Positions 9,911-20,655 of a stretch of 64,000 bases of DNA are shown here, in pieces (positions within the stretch are counted from its first letter, which is position 1; each line of letters begins with the position of its first letter). The translations under genes were made by a program, and so were the position numbers. Source of the DNA: Nannochloropsis oceanica (Eukaryota > Sar > Eustigmatophyceae > Eustigmatales > Monodopsidaceae); assembly GCA_004519485.1 (NCBI GenBank), contig CP038130.1, positions 806,001 through 870,000 on the forward strand. The letters are read 5' to 3'. The notes beneath the pieces were generated by a model. It made no database searches. It saw only the letters and a list, made by a program, of their open reading frames with translations, and was not told the origin of the DNA.

Positions 9911-12900
9911 TTACGACTGGCTCCATCCTGAATTTAAAACGCCCACCGCTTTCTCACTTTCCATCGCACCATCACCAGGGGCTCTTCCCTCCCCATCACT
10001 ATCCCCCGTCACAACTTCGACCTTCTGCTCTGTCGGCTTGTGCCGCGCCGCTTGCAACAAGAAGCTTCCCATCCTTCCTCCTCCATTCCCATCATTCTCG
10101 GTGCTGCTACCTTTAGTCGCGCTCAAAAATGGACTCCCAGGTCCTAACGCCATAGCAGGCGACCGAGGATATGCAACCGTCGATGAAGCTGGAATAGAAC
10201 TGAAAGATGGACTGCCGATCAACCCCACCGGTCGCGGGGATTCCGGGCCCGTCGGGGAGGAAGGGCCAAGGATCTCTGCGAGGTCACCACCCAGCCCGAG
10301 ACCACCGACTTCTCCAATCACGCTGCTTCCACTCGTGAGTGCAATTTCGTCGGGGATACTGGTTGTCCGTTCCCAAAGTGGGGCTTGCCCACTCTCGACA
10401 AACGAGTCTCCTCCGTGTGAGTTAAGCAATAGGCAAGAGGTGGAAGACGCTAAGGAGGGAGCACCGGAGCCCAGTCCTGTAGAAGTGCGGGAGGAAGACA
10501 CAGCGGAAAGAAGAGCAGCAGGAGGGCCAGAAGGCACACCTGAGGACTCGCTACTGGTGCTGTCAAAAGGTGAGCCGCCTGCCATCATCTTGCGGAGGAG
10601 TGCCAAGGCCCTCTCACGTTCTGCTGCAGCATGGGTCTCGTCGGGTCTGCCCATCCCTCCCGCGGCTGTTGATGATACAACTGCCTCATCCGCAGCATCA
10701 CTACCCGCAGCGCCGGCAACGCCAGCAGTGCAGGCCTGCATGACGGCGTTCGAGGTGCTCTGGTCGACTAGGTAGCCCTTTGAGGCCATCTCCTGCAGCA
10801 AATCCACGGCCTTCTTCCAGTGCTTGGCTGGCCCGCAGACACAGGCGCGTACGGCCGCGTTGTACGAGCTGGAGTCGGGCAGCAGGCCTTTCTCACGCAT
10901 GCGGTCAAGCTTGCTCAGGATCAGCTCCCACTGGGGCAGGCCACCGGGAGGGGGAGGGTTGAAAGAGGATGGGCTCCCGTCACCTGCTGCTCCTGCGGCG
11001 GCCAGGGCCTTGGCGCAGGCGTCAATGACAGCAGAGTAGGAGGCCGAGGTGGGCGACAAGCCCGGATGACTGCTGCTATTGCTGCCGCCCGGCGTCCCCG
11101 CCCCACTTCCACCATTCCCACCCAAATACTCCATCTCCTGCAGCACGGTGGCCGCCAACTCCCAGTTGCCGTACTTGGCGCAGGTTATGACGGCATTGTT
11201 GTAGACGGCATCCAAAAGTGTGGTGTCCGGGTCCCGAGCCGTCTCCTGCAGCAGGATGACCAGGGCGTCCCACTTTCCCGACTTGGCGCAGGCCTCCACA
11301 GCCGCATTGTAGCTGATGGCATCCGGCTTGAGGCCTTGCTTGACCATCTCCGAGAGCACAAACAGGGCCTCATTCCACCGGCCTGCCTCGGAGCAGGCCG
11401 TGACCGCCGAGTGGTAGCAAACCTCGTTGGGCACCAGGCCCACCTGGCGCATCTCGCCCAGCAGCGCCAGGCCTCGGTCGTACTTGCCGGCCTTACGGCA
11501 GGCATCGATGGCCGCCCCGTAGGACACCACATCCGGGCACAACCCTCGTACGGCCATCTCGCGGAGCAGGCGAATGGCGTGCGCCCACTGGGCCGCCTTG
11601 CCGCAGGCCGAGATAGCAGAGTTATAGTTCAGCTCGTCGGGCGTCAGGCCCCGCTCCCGCATCTCGCGCAACAAAGCCACCGCCTTCTCCCACTCCCCGG
11701 CCTTGCCGCAGGCGGAGATGGCTGAGTTGTAGCACACCTCATTGGCCGCCACCCCGTCCAGCGTCATCTCATTCAGGAGCTTGAGTGCCTCCTGCCACTG
11801 ACCCGCGCGCCCGCAGGCATCAATCGCCCCGCCGTAACAAACATCATTGAGGAGCAGGCCACGATCCTTGACCTCGTTTAAGAGCGAGAGCGCCAGCTCC
11901 CACCGGCCCGCCTTGCCGCAAGCCGAGATGGCCGTCCCGTAGCTCACCTCGTTGGGCACGATGCCGTGGGCCTTGGCCTCCTCAGAGTCCATCTCCCGCA
12001 GCACCCGCAGGCCCTGCTCCCACTCTCCGGCCTTACCGCAAGTGTTGATAGCCATTGTGAAGATGACCACGTCCAGCGGCAGGCCTGTTGTGTGCAGCAG
12101 CTGCACCGCCCGTCGCCAGGCCAGCTTCTTCACGCATGTCCGCATGATGGTCTTCACCGTCTTCAGGTCCGGCACCAGCCCATGCCCCAGCATATCCTCC
12201 AGCACCGCGAACACCTCTGTCACATTCCCCGCGCTGCACAGCTTCTTAATTGCGTTCGAGCAACGCTTCGTCTCAAAATCCATGGGCCTGTGACCCCCCC
12301 CCCTTGGAGATCCCCCCGACACATAGTACTCATCAAAGTCCAGCCCGATTGGACTCCCCATCCCACTACTACTCGAACCCGTCGGCGAATAGAATCCTCC
12401 TCCCCTTCCTCTTCCTCCTCCTTCCATGCTATAATCACCGCCCCTCACTCCTCCTCCTCCACGTCGACCATCCCCACCACCTCCACCATACCCGCCACTT
12501 GCCCCGTAGGTACCCAGACTGTTGCTCCGGCCCATGTGAGGAGAATGACGTCCTTCCTCATGCTGCTGTTGTAGCTGCTGCTGCTGCTGGTGGTGGTTGT
12601 ACTGCCGAGAAGACGGGCTGTGGAGACTGTCCCCCCCCCCCATGCCCCTCATATTCATGCTTTCTCCCATCCCTAACGCATCGCTTGCGAAGCGAGGGGA
12701 GATCTGTCCTTGAAGGTGCTGGGAGAAAGTATTACGACCGTGTCTCATCCCACCTCCACCATTGTCATCACTACCACCCCTATGGGCACCTAGGAAGAGG
12801 TGGCTTCTGTTGCTCATTCCTGCCGCTGGTGCGCTACTCGGCCCAGAACCACAGGGGGAAAGCAACGTCGGAATTTTAATCAAAAGCGTTTGCAATGGCG

Positions 12901-14065
12901 CCTGCCGCTGTTGCTGTTGCTGCTGGTGGTGGTGCTCCTGCAAGTGTGCCTGGTTGTCAAAGCTAGCGGCGGAAGCAGCAGCGGCAGCCGCTCCAAGCTG
13001 GCGCGGGCTGAAGACGTGCGCGCAGGCACCATCCGAAGAATGGAAAGGCTGCTGCTGAAGTTGGTATGGCTGCTGCTGCTGCTGGTGTTGCTGGGGGACG
13101 TACCGGGGAGATGTCACACTGCTGCTGGAGAAGTGCACTTGAGCGGGCGAGCTGGAGATTGAGTGTTCCTGAGGCGTTTTCCCACCAGCGTTACCTATGT
13201 CATCGAGTGAATTGGAACGAAGGCTTCCTCCAGAATCCGCTGCTGATCCTCCATCACCAAGAAAGAGGCTAGAGAGTGATGTCTCAAGGTCCGTGACCGA
13301 GGAATGCGGGCTGTGTGTGGGCGAAGGTACTGAAGGGGAGAACAGAGGAGACATACGTGCTTCGAGATCCGCGTCCAGACGCTCGCCCAACCCGTTGGGC
13401 CACGCGGCACTGTTGTTCGTGTTGTTGTAGTTGTTGCGACTGTTTTTGTTGCTGCTGTTGGTGATGCTGCCGCAGCTGCTGCTGCTGCTGTTATGGTTGT
13501 TGCTGTTATTTCTACGGGGTAGCTGACCAGTTCCACCGACGAATGCGCCGTCGCCACAATCACAGCTGTGAAGATGCTGCAGCTGCAAATTGGGGGGAGG
13601 TTGAAGAGTAGCGTTGCTGCGATAGCCTGCGTGGTGGTCGGGCAGGGACGACATCATTGAAGACCCACCAAAGGAATATGGAGAGGAAGAAGGAGCCGGT
13701 GGCGGGAGGTGGTGCTCGTACTTCCATAGCCCCAGCCCGCTCTTGCCATTGTCCCCACCAACGCCTTGCCGGTGTATACCTCCTCCATGGCTGCTACCCT
13801 GAATGCCGCTGCTACTGCCGAGGCTGATATAGCTCCCCTCGGACGTGGTACTCCCGTCCGAGAAGCTACGGTCATACCTAGGCTCGTGTGGTTGATTTCT
13901 GGTGGCCAAGCGGGGGCTGAGGCCACTAAGAGATGTCAACGACAGCAGGTCCGACCCTGTATCTGACGTGAAGTCCCTTGTTGTCATGGAAGACGCCCCA
14001 GAATCCGGTTGCCCAGGAGATGGAATGATGAAAAGAGTGCTGAATTCTTGCTGAACTTGTGACAC
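9911..14065 (-). CDS. Pentatricopeptide repeat (PPR) protein, about 13 repeats
   Basis: A single open frame of 1384 residues. Residues 1 to about 600 are disordered (Gln, Ser, Gly, His and Asn runs). From about 600 to 1130 there are roughly 13 PPR motifs of about 35 residues, many with the core YNSAISACGKAGEWEKA followed by a helix ending in REM and a G-L-x-PD/NE linker. The last repeats carry Gly/Ser insertions, and the C-terminal 250 residues are again low-complexity. P-type PPR proteins bind single-stranded RNA in mitochondria or plastids and act in organellar RNA processing or translation. There is no DYW, E or SMR domain. The N-terminus MSQVQQEFST is not a clear presequence, so the location is open; an upstream exon could supply one. 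The repeats are highly alike, suggesting recent internal duplication. Confidence 0.92.
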   Translation of the reverse strand: MSQVQQEFSTLFIIPSPGQPDSGASSMTTRDFTSDTGSDLLSLTSLSGLSPRLATRNQPHEPRYDRSFSDGSTTSEGSYISLGSSSGIQGSSHGGGIHRQGVGGDNGKSGLGLWKYEHHLPPPAPSSSPYSFGGSSMMSSLPDHHAGYRSNATLQPPPNLQLQHLHSCDCGDGAFVGGTGQLPRRNNSNNHNSSSSSCGSITNSSNKNSRNNYNNTNNSAAWPNGLGERLDADLEARMSPLFSPSVPSPTHSPHSSVTDLETSLSSLFLGDGGSAADSGGSLRSNSLDDIGNAGGKTPQEHSISSSPAQVHFSSSSVTSPRYVPQQHQQQQQPYQLQQQPFHSSDGACAHVFSPRQLGAAAAAASAASFDNQAHLQEHHHQQQQQQRQAPLQTLLIKIPTLLSPCGSGPSSAPAAGMSNRSHLFLGAHRGGSDDNGGGGMRHGRNTFSQHLQGQISPRFASDALGMGESMNMRGMGGGDSLHSPSSRQYNHHQQQQQLQQQHEEGRHSPHMGRSNSLGTYGASGGYGGGGGDGRRGGGGVRGGDYSMEGGGRGRGGGFYSPTGSSSSGMGSPIGLDFDEYYVSGGSPRGGGHRPMDFETKRCSNAIKKLCSAGNVTEVFAVLEDMLGHGLVPDLKTVKTIMRTCVKKLAWRRAVQLLHTTGLPLDVVIFTMAINTCGKAGEWEQGLRVLREMDSEEAKAHGIVPNEVSYGTAISACGKAGRWELALSLLNEVKDRGLLLNDVCYGGAIDACGRAGQWQEALKLLNEMTLDGVAANEVCYNSAISACGKAGEWEKAVALLREMRERGLTPDELNYNSAISACGKAAQWAHAIRLLREMAVRGLCPDVVSYGAAIDACRKAGKYDRGLALLGEMRQVGLVPNEVCYHSAVTACSEAGRWNEALFVLSEMVKQGLKPDAISYNAAVEACAKSGKWDALVILLQETARDPDTTLLDAVYNNAVITCAKYGNWELAATVLQEMEYLGGNGGSGAGTPGGSNSSSHPGLSPTSASYSAVIDACAKALAAAGAAGDGSPSSFNPPPPGGLPQWELILSKLDRMREKGLLPDSSSYNAAVRACVCGPAKHWKKAVDLLQEMASKGYLVDQSTSNAVMQACTAGVAGAAGSDAADEAVVSSTAAGGMGRPDETHAAAERERALALLRKMMAGGSPFDSTSSESSGVPSGPPAALLSAVSSSRTSTGLGSGAPSLASSTSCLLLNSHGGDSFVESGQAPLWERTTSIPDEIALTSGSSVIGEVGGLGLGGDLAEILGPSSPTGPESPRPVGLIGSPSFSSIPASSTVAYPRSPAMALGPGSPFLSATKGSSTENDGNGGGRMGSFLLQAARHKPTEQKVEVVTGDSDGEGRAPGDGAMESEKAVGVLNSGWSQS

Positions 14066-15031
14066 TGTCTGTGCGACCTTTGTTGTTTATGGTGGCGGCG
14101 TGGCCTCCTCCCGGACACGATCAAGCAGGCCCTATTGCTGTTTTTGGAACGACACCCACAAGCAAGCTGCTGGGCGTTAGAAACGCGACAACGACCTTTG
14201 CCGCAAGCCAAGACACGAAGGGCTTGATTTCTGTGCTGTGGTGTGTGAGTGGGGGAGACACTGCGGGTGGGTGTGTAAGTACAATGGGGCCAATCCTAGT
14301 GCGTAGTTAAAACGGTTGCTTCGGGCGACATTGCCGAATGTGCGGCATCAACATCTGGTACTACGCACACTGTCAATTGCTCTCATCGCTCTCTCTCTGT
14401 GTGCGTAATGATAACTAGTCCATCGTAAGAAAAGCACACCCGTGCGATGGAGGGGGTGACACAAAGTCCGCGCCCGGCAAGTTCCCATAGCATAGCATTC
14501 CCAACGCAAGATAGGCTCGATTTCCTGGCATGTGCGTCGTGACTAGTGAAGGCAACGCAACGCAAGTATGGGGAGGTTGGTGGTCTTAAACCAATACTCT
14601 ATGTGCATATTCACGAACCACATACAAATGACATCAACCCCCAACTCCACCGTAAGCGCTCAACGTAAAAAAAATAAAGGCGCTGCGCTGTGGGTCGGAG
14701 ACAGATTGCACTTTCTTGGAAAGCAGCGATTTCGCCTTCTGGCACGTTTTGTGTGGCGTGTCCGGACTTGCCAGCGGGCTGGAATTCCCCCAATCGATGT
14801 TTCGTGTTCTCCACAAACCAGTTCTCCGCGGCGCGGAAGTTCATAGCAGGCACTGGGCTTTCCGAGACACTTATCCTGCGTCGGCATTCCGCATCTTTCT
14901 ACTTTCCACACACACACGAAGACAAAGAGCCCGCTGTCCTCTTTGCTGCCTCTCCCCAGCAATACCTTTTGTCACCACATTCATCATCGGTGGGGAATCA
15001 CCGTGGCCGGCATAGAGCAGGAGCAGCAGCG
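14066..15031. promoter_or_regulatory. Divergent promoter region, 966 bp
   Basis: Space between the start of the PPR gene (minus) and the TPR-TMEM33 gene (plus). It must contain both promoters and 5' UTRs. The frame of the plus gene stays open upstream to 14690, but the reading before 15032 looks non-coding. Confidence 0.45.
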
Positions 15032-16496
15032 ATGGGCGACTGGGCCGAAGCCAAGGCCAAGGGCAACCAGGCCTACCAAGCCGGGAACCATCAACAAGCT
15101 ATCAAGCATTTCACGACTGCGATCGAGCTGGAGACCCCCAAGAACACTGGAAAACAACTGCACATTTTGTATTCGAACCGCTCGGCTGCCCAGCTCAGTT
15201 TGGGCCTAGCCCACGAGGCGCTCATGGACGCCAAAAAATGCCAGGAACTGGAGCCGACATTTGCCAAAGGCTGGAGCCGTGAGGGTGCTGCCTTGTATCG
15301 ACTGGGACGGTTCTCCGACGCTATGGCGGCTTACGAAGCCGGGTTGCAGCAGACGCCGGGAAATGCGGTAAGTGAGAAGTTTTTGGTGCTCTGTATGGGA
15401 TGATAGGGGAGGGAAGGATTGGAAGTAGACTAGTCTGCGAAGGCCCGATATTATTTTGGTCTTCTCTTTAGCCTTCTCTTTGGTCTTCATAGGCCCGTGG
15501 TCGTCCATTCACTCAAACTATATCCTCTTATTTACTCACCCGCATTCTCCATCCACCACCAATCCTATCACCACCTCACAGGACCTGACCCGCGCCCTAG
15601 CCGAAGCCCGCAAAGCCGCGGATCAAACGCGGGTTCCCACTCTCAACGAGCTTCTGCCTAAAATGCAAGCATTTTTGCTGAAACACCGCTTGGACGGCCG
15701 GCTCTTCCTCCCCCGGATCTTTCTTTTTCTCAATGCCTTTCTCTACCTCTTCCCGTTCCTCCTCCCCTCCGGGTGGGGCCTAGCCAGCTATCGTCGTGCA
15801 CTTTACACCATCGCGCTGATACACCTCTACTCTATCTACTACACCCATGGCATGCCGAAATTTAAAATCGAATACCTGGCGCAAGTCATGCAAGACACGC
15901 ATGCCCCCCCCCTCTTCCTCTCCCTCCTCCTCCTCTCCTTCAAAGGTAAAGCTTATATCTTCGGCCTGACCCCCTTGCTGCTCACCGAAGGGATACAACT
16001 CCTATGGCTTTTCACCGAGGTCCTTACTCTTGCCAAACCCATTTTCGGGAAATCCCTCTCCGCGCGCAACACAAGCCTTGCTTCACTTTACACTCAAAAT
16101 CCGCAATATGGTGCCATCTCCTCAGGCCCCGCACGGTGGCAAGCCATCTTCACCGCAACCATTTCGCACGCAATCACCCTTGAGATAGCCATGGGTCTTT
16201 TTCTGGTGTTGGAACTGTTCACGCCCTGGCGGAACACGTTCGGCTTGTTCCTGTTTTGGCAGTATCTCCAAATGAGGTACATGCTCGACAAAAGCGGCGA
16301 AGTCAAAAATAAATTCAAAAAGTTGGACGAGTTTTTTTTGAATCTGACCAGTCACTCAAAGTGTCCCGGGGTGGTAGGACAGGCCTATTCAATGCTGAGG
16401 GGGTATATGGGGAGGGCTGTTGCGATGCCGGATCCTCAGCAGCAGCAGCAGCAGCAGCGTGGGGGTGGTGGGTTGGGCCGGTGTAGTGTGATGTGA
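15032..16496 (+). CDS. Fusion of an N-terminal TPR domain with a TMEM33/Pom33-type membrane domain
   Basis: Exon 1 (15032-15367) encodes 112 residues that form three tetratricopeptide helical pairs of the Hop/SGT type (WAEAKAKGNQAYQAG, LYSNRSAAQLSLG, FAKGWSREGAALYRLG). Exon 2 (15582-16496) encodes a 304-residue domain matching TMEM33/PER33 in order: a hydrophobic stretch near LFLNAFLYLFPFLLP, then ASYRRALYTIAL, the loop MPKFKIEYLAQVMQDTHAPP, and further helices up to LFLFWQYLQMRYML. TMEM33-family proteins sit in the ER and nuclear envelope, shape tubules and bind reticulons or nucleoporins. The TPR part resembles co-chaperone TPRs that bind Hsp70/Hsp90 tails. The intron lies exactly at the domain boundary in phase 0, as expected after exon shuffling. 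The product is 416 residues with a short poly-Gln and Gly tail. The start is the ATG opening the TPR. Confidence 0.85.
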
Positions 16497-17984
16497 GGTG
16501 GGAGGGAGAGGAGGGGGGAATTTGGGGAGGAGGGAGGAGAGGCCTACCAAACATTATATCATTCTTCTCTGCTATCTCTGAGGTGTGGTCAAGGTGGCAG
16601 AGGAGGGGGAGAAGAGGAAGGAGAAAGAAGAGGAGTAAAGAAAAAAAACAAGAAGTGGAGGTGGAGGATGGAGGAGGAGGAGTATGAGTATTGTATGTAC
16701 AGCTAGAGAGATAAGGAAAAGCCTTCCCTTGAAAGGCAACAAATGTCGAAGCATCAGTTTTGTCAGCGAAAAGGATAGGGAAGCAAGGGGAGATAACCAA
16801 ACAAAGACATACCTTCTTCGATTAGACATCGACCCCCAGACCAACCAAAGAAACGAAAACGATTTTGCAATCAAGTAAAAAAAAAGAACGGGGGGAGAGT
16901 TACCAGGCAGGATCTCCGCCGCTTACTAATTGATCTATTTATTGATCCTCCATGTTCTTGTTCATATTCTCGTTCACAGCTTGTTCTTGATCGTATTCTT
17001 TTCCCTCTTCCTTTACATCAATATCCCTTCGGTGTTGGTTTCACCATCCCTCAAATCTTGTCGTGGCTGTCGTCAAGTTCCCCACGCCCGCCCCCCCCCG
17101 TCCCTTTTACCCCCTTCGCCTCTGTCCCTACCTTAAAGGCGCGCGCTTTCTGGACACACACAAACACTTAACATCGTGTGAGCTCGTACTGGTGGACCTA
17201 TAGGAGAGGGTGAGGGATAAAGTGGGGGTACTACATTCTTGCGTGCGGCTGTGGCATCAGCAAGGTCATGGTTGAGACGGAGTCGTCGACCGGTTCTTCC
17301 TCATCAGGCGAAGGGTCTTTGTGATGAAAGGGAAATATTCTGGGGGGAAAAAGCACGGAAAAAATTGTTGCTGCCGGTGGCTCTTGGTGGTGCTGCTGCT
17401 GTTGCTGGTGATTGTGACCGAGTCTGTCAAAGTACTTTCTTTGGGGGTGTTACGCGTGGAGGCCTGTTTGTCTTGCCCGAAGAAGCAGTATTCCAGTGCC
17501 ACTCATCCATTATCGTCGTCGTCATGGTCATGGTCGTCGGCACACCGCAGCCACTCTCAGTCTCCATCTGTGTTCCTGTCGCTCTTCCTGTCTCTTGCTC
17601 CGTCTGTCTATCTGGCTACCTCTCTTTCCTTTCCCTCTTCTTTCTTCCCTCTAAATGCATAAAATCCACTTCAACCCCACATCGCTCCACCAACATGACA
17701 CAACCACAAGCAATATTCCTCTTCTCCCACTCGTCTTCCTTCTCTCCTTCCCTTCCGTCCCCCCTCTTAACTTACAACCTATATTGCTGCTGCTGCTGCT
17801 ACTGCTCCCCACAAGCGAGAGACTCAAAACTCGACTTTATTTTTACAATGATCGACCCAGGCTCTACACACATGTTACAGTACCTTCTTCACCATCTCCC
17901 TCCCAGTCCCTGCCTGCCAGCCTGCCTGCCTCCCTCCTCTTACTCCTTCCCCTCCGTCTTCCTTTCCCTCTCCAACATCCCTCG
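16497..17984. other. Convergent intergenic region, 1.49 kb
   Basis: Lies between the 3' ends of the TPR-TMEM33 gene and the plastid methyltransferase. It is purine-rich at its left end and pyrimidine-rich from about 17620 on. Open frames here, such as the one at 17239-17988, have no recognisable domain and look like by-products of composition. Confidence 0.6.
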
Positions 17985-19729
17985 CTAATCCCCTTGCCCA
18001 TAGTCCTCTACGCTGCCACCCTCTTCCTGTGCCGCCTTCTCCGCCGCCACCATGTGCTCCAACCCCAATATCACTCCCATCTCGGCCCTCAACCGCTGGG
18101 CCTTTCCTCCCTCCTTCCCTCCCTCCCCCCCTCCTCCTCCACCTCGGGCATGCAAGATCTTCTTGCTCTTCCGATCTTCCCCTTTCTCCGCAACGACTCC
18201 CTGAGCTGACGCTTGAATCATCACTCTTTTGAAACCAGCGGCCTCCAGTCGCTGGACTACAGTCTTGTACAGCCTCCCACTTTCCTTGGCCTTGGGATGC
18301 CCCCCCACAAAATGAAAGAGCCGGCCCCTCCACCTCAGCACCCGGTACAGCTGCGAATAGAACGCAGGAGAGTACAGATTGAAGGTGGCGCGCGACAGGG
18401 CCATTGCTGGGGGGTCGTGCATGACAGCCGCAAAATGCCCATCGCGGAAGGAGTGAATGAGCTGACAGACGTCGCCTTGGACGAGCCGAATGGGAGCAAT
18501 GCCATCCTCATCCTCGTCGTCGTCCTCATCGTTTTCCCCCACCCCCCTCCTCGAAGACGAGATCGACGACGAATACGATGATGACAACGACGATGAGGAG
18601 GACGAATACAAATCACTACTCCACGGGTTGTAACGGCTCATCTCCAGCGAGGCCTGGTCCGCCTCAATCGTCACCACCTCCGACACATGCGCACACCTCG
18701 CCGCCGCAATGGCCGTGTACCCCAAACCCGTCGTCGTATCTAGCACTCTTCCGTACACCTTCTTCATCTTTATCGCGTCCAACTTCCTCCTCGTATCCTC
18801 TGCCGGCCCTATGAAGGTCCCAGGCCTCGGCCCCTCCAGCCGGTGCATTAAAAAGCTCCCCAGGACGACTGTTGGGGGCCCTTTCACGAACAACGACGGC
18901 AACAAATTGGCCGCCCGTCCAGTCTGTAAACTTATCGCGCTTATTCTCCACGGCTGAGTGCCGTCCGCGTAAAGGGCAAAGCATCCCGGCTCGCCTCGGT
19001 GCGCTTGGGCGACTATGTCTTCGAGTTCCTCCCAGCTGGCAACCAGCGCCGGTTGTCGTCCTCCCCCTCCTCGAGGGTTGTGGTGGTGATAATACAGATG
19101 ATTCTCTTTTTGATAGATTGGTACAGCAATGCCTTCTTCGACCACCACCACCATGGTTTCGGTTCGGCCCAAGTCGAGGGAGACGCCTTCGTGGTAGTAG
19201 AGCCCCTTCCTTCCCCCCCTCCCCCCTAGGCCCTCCCGCAGACATAGCAGCTCCAGAGCCTCGTGATGACTGATGACACCAATAGTCACGAATTCCCTTG
19301 CTTTACCTCCCTCCTCTTTCCGTTCTGTCACCTCTTCTTGAATGGGTGAAGCATTGATATGGCGGGGTACTGCCTTCTTCTTCTGGTGCTTGTGTATTGC
19401 AGCCGTGACGGCCAAACGGGAGGATTCGGCGGTGGACAAAGGCGGTGTTAAAAATTGAGATGGTAGGTATGGCCTGGTCTCCAACAAGGTTCCTTGGAGG
19501 GGCCTGGAGGAGGAGGAGGAGGAAGAGGAGGGGGAGGAGGAGGCGGACGATGATGTGGACGAGTGTTGGGGGGAAGAAGACTTGGTGGTAGTGGTGGGTG
19601 CCACAGGCGGAGCCATGGTGGAAGTGCTCCCTGCTGTATGCGCTTCGGTAGTGCTGGTGCTTGAGCCGGCGGCTGCGATGGTCATGAATTGATCCGTCTT
19701 CTGCACGACCCCGCACGAAAGAAGATGGG

Positions 19730-19771
<42 letters not shown>

Positions 19772-19904
19772 GGAAATGCTGCCGCTTGCTTACAGGTCCC
19801 TGAAAAGCCTCACCGAGGAGGACATGTAGATGAAGGATAAGCATGACGCAGACCAGGCGCGGGGCCGCCGCCGCTAGTCTTCTCCTGCAGGGCTTGACCA
19901 TCAT
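17985..19904 (-). CDS. Plastid-targeted SAM-dependent methyltransferase of the archaeal COG2521 type
   Basis: The core has a Rossmann SAM site with motif I VLDTTTGLGYTAIAA (about residue 385), an acidic motif II ending strand 2 (VVTIEAD), then RLVQGD and a DPPAMAL motif (about 497), followed by FYSQLYRVLRWRGRLFHFVG. This order fits the COG2521 'predicted methyltransferase' family, which is common in archaea; its substrate is not something I can state. The ATG at 19904 begins a basic segment and a signal-peptide hydrophobic core (LVCVMLILHLHVLL) ending in GEA-FQGP. Phe directly after the predicted cleavage site is the mark of the bipartite plastid leader of heterokonts and cryptophytes (ASAFAP motif). 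Residues 60-170 are Ser/Thr-rich. The open frame continues 81 codons upstream, but the leader argues for 19904 or 19901. Product about 639 residues. Confidence 0.75.
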
Positions 19905-20655
19905 TTCTGTTCGTGTCTGTTGCGCCTCTTTCGCTGCGCTGGCACACGAAAAGCGAGGAGGCGTTGTTGCTGCGGTGGGGACTGCTGACACGGGACGAGC
20001 GGATCCAGATGCCGCCCTTGGCAACAGGGACCCTCCTGTGTCTATGTGCGGGTTGTGTGGTGCACGAGGGTGAAGCGTGGCGTGTATTTGGTGGTCGTGT
20101 GACAGAGGAATGTTAGGTTCGCTCTTCAGCCCGCTGGCGATCAGCATAGTTCCTCCCTACGGCTTTCCCCTGAACGCGAAGTAGTACACCCACACATTAG
20201 TACACCCACACATTAATGGACAGGAGAGACATGCAACCAACACAGTCACTAGATGCCGCAGCCGCTGCTGCTGATGCCGCAGCCGCTGCTGCTGATGCCG
20301 CAGCCGCTGCTGCTGATGCCGCAGCCTGGCAGAAAAAGATCAGTGCAAGTGTGAACAAGCGGCAATTCGCTGTCCAGGCGACGCTATGGGGCGGAATGGG
20401 CTTTCTAACACGAAAAGAGATAACGTGGTATTCGTTCTTTGATCAGGGCATATTAATTTCAGCGTGTTTCGACCGCTTTATTGCAAGGCATTCCGACTGA
20501 CTGACCTTACTGCCAACAGGGAGCCCGCGAAAAGGAAGAACATGACAACATGGGCCTCCCGAAGGGAACATTTTACATTCGACGACCAAACGAGGCAAAG
20601 CGGACATAAGTTTGTCATTGTTTTGATTGTTCTTCTTTTGAGTCTCTACTTTGCT
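19905..20655. other. Intergenic region with a 21-bp minisatellite
   Basis: Lies upstream of the plastid methyltransferase and downstream of MCTS1, both minus strand. From 20252 to about 20326 a 21-bp unit beginning GATGCCGCAGCC is repeated about 3.5 times. Its plus-strand translation is Asp plus six Ala, but the surrounding frame has no other support as a gene. Confidence 0.6.

Noticed and set aside
17239-17988. 249-residue plus-strand frame
   Set aside because: Content shifts between unrelated low-complexity stretches and CT-rich repeats, and it overlaps the 3' end of the methyltransferase gene.
20216-20500. 95-residue frame with Asp-Ala6 repeats
   Set aside because: The repeat is a 21-bp minisatellite and the rest matches nothing; the region is flanked by genes on the other strand.
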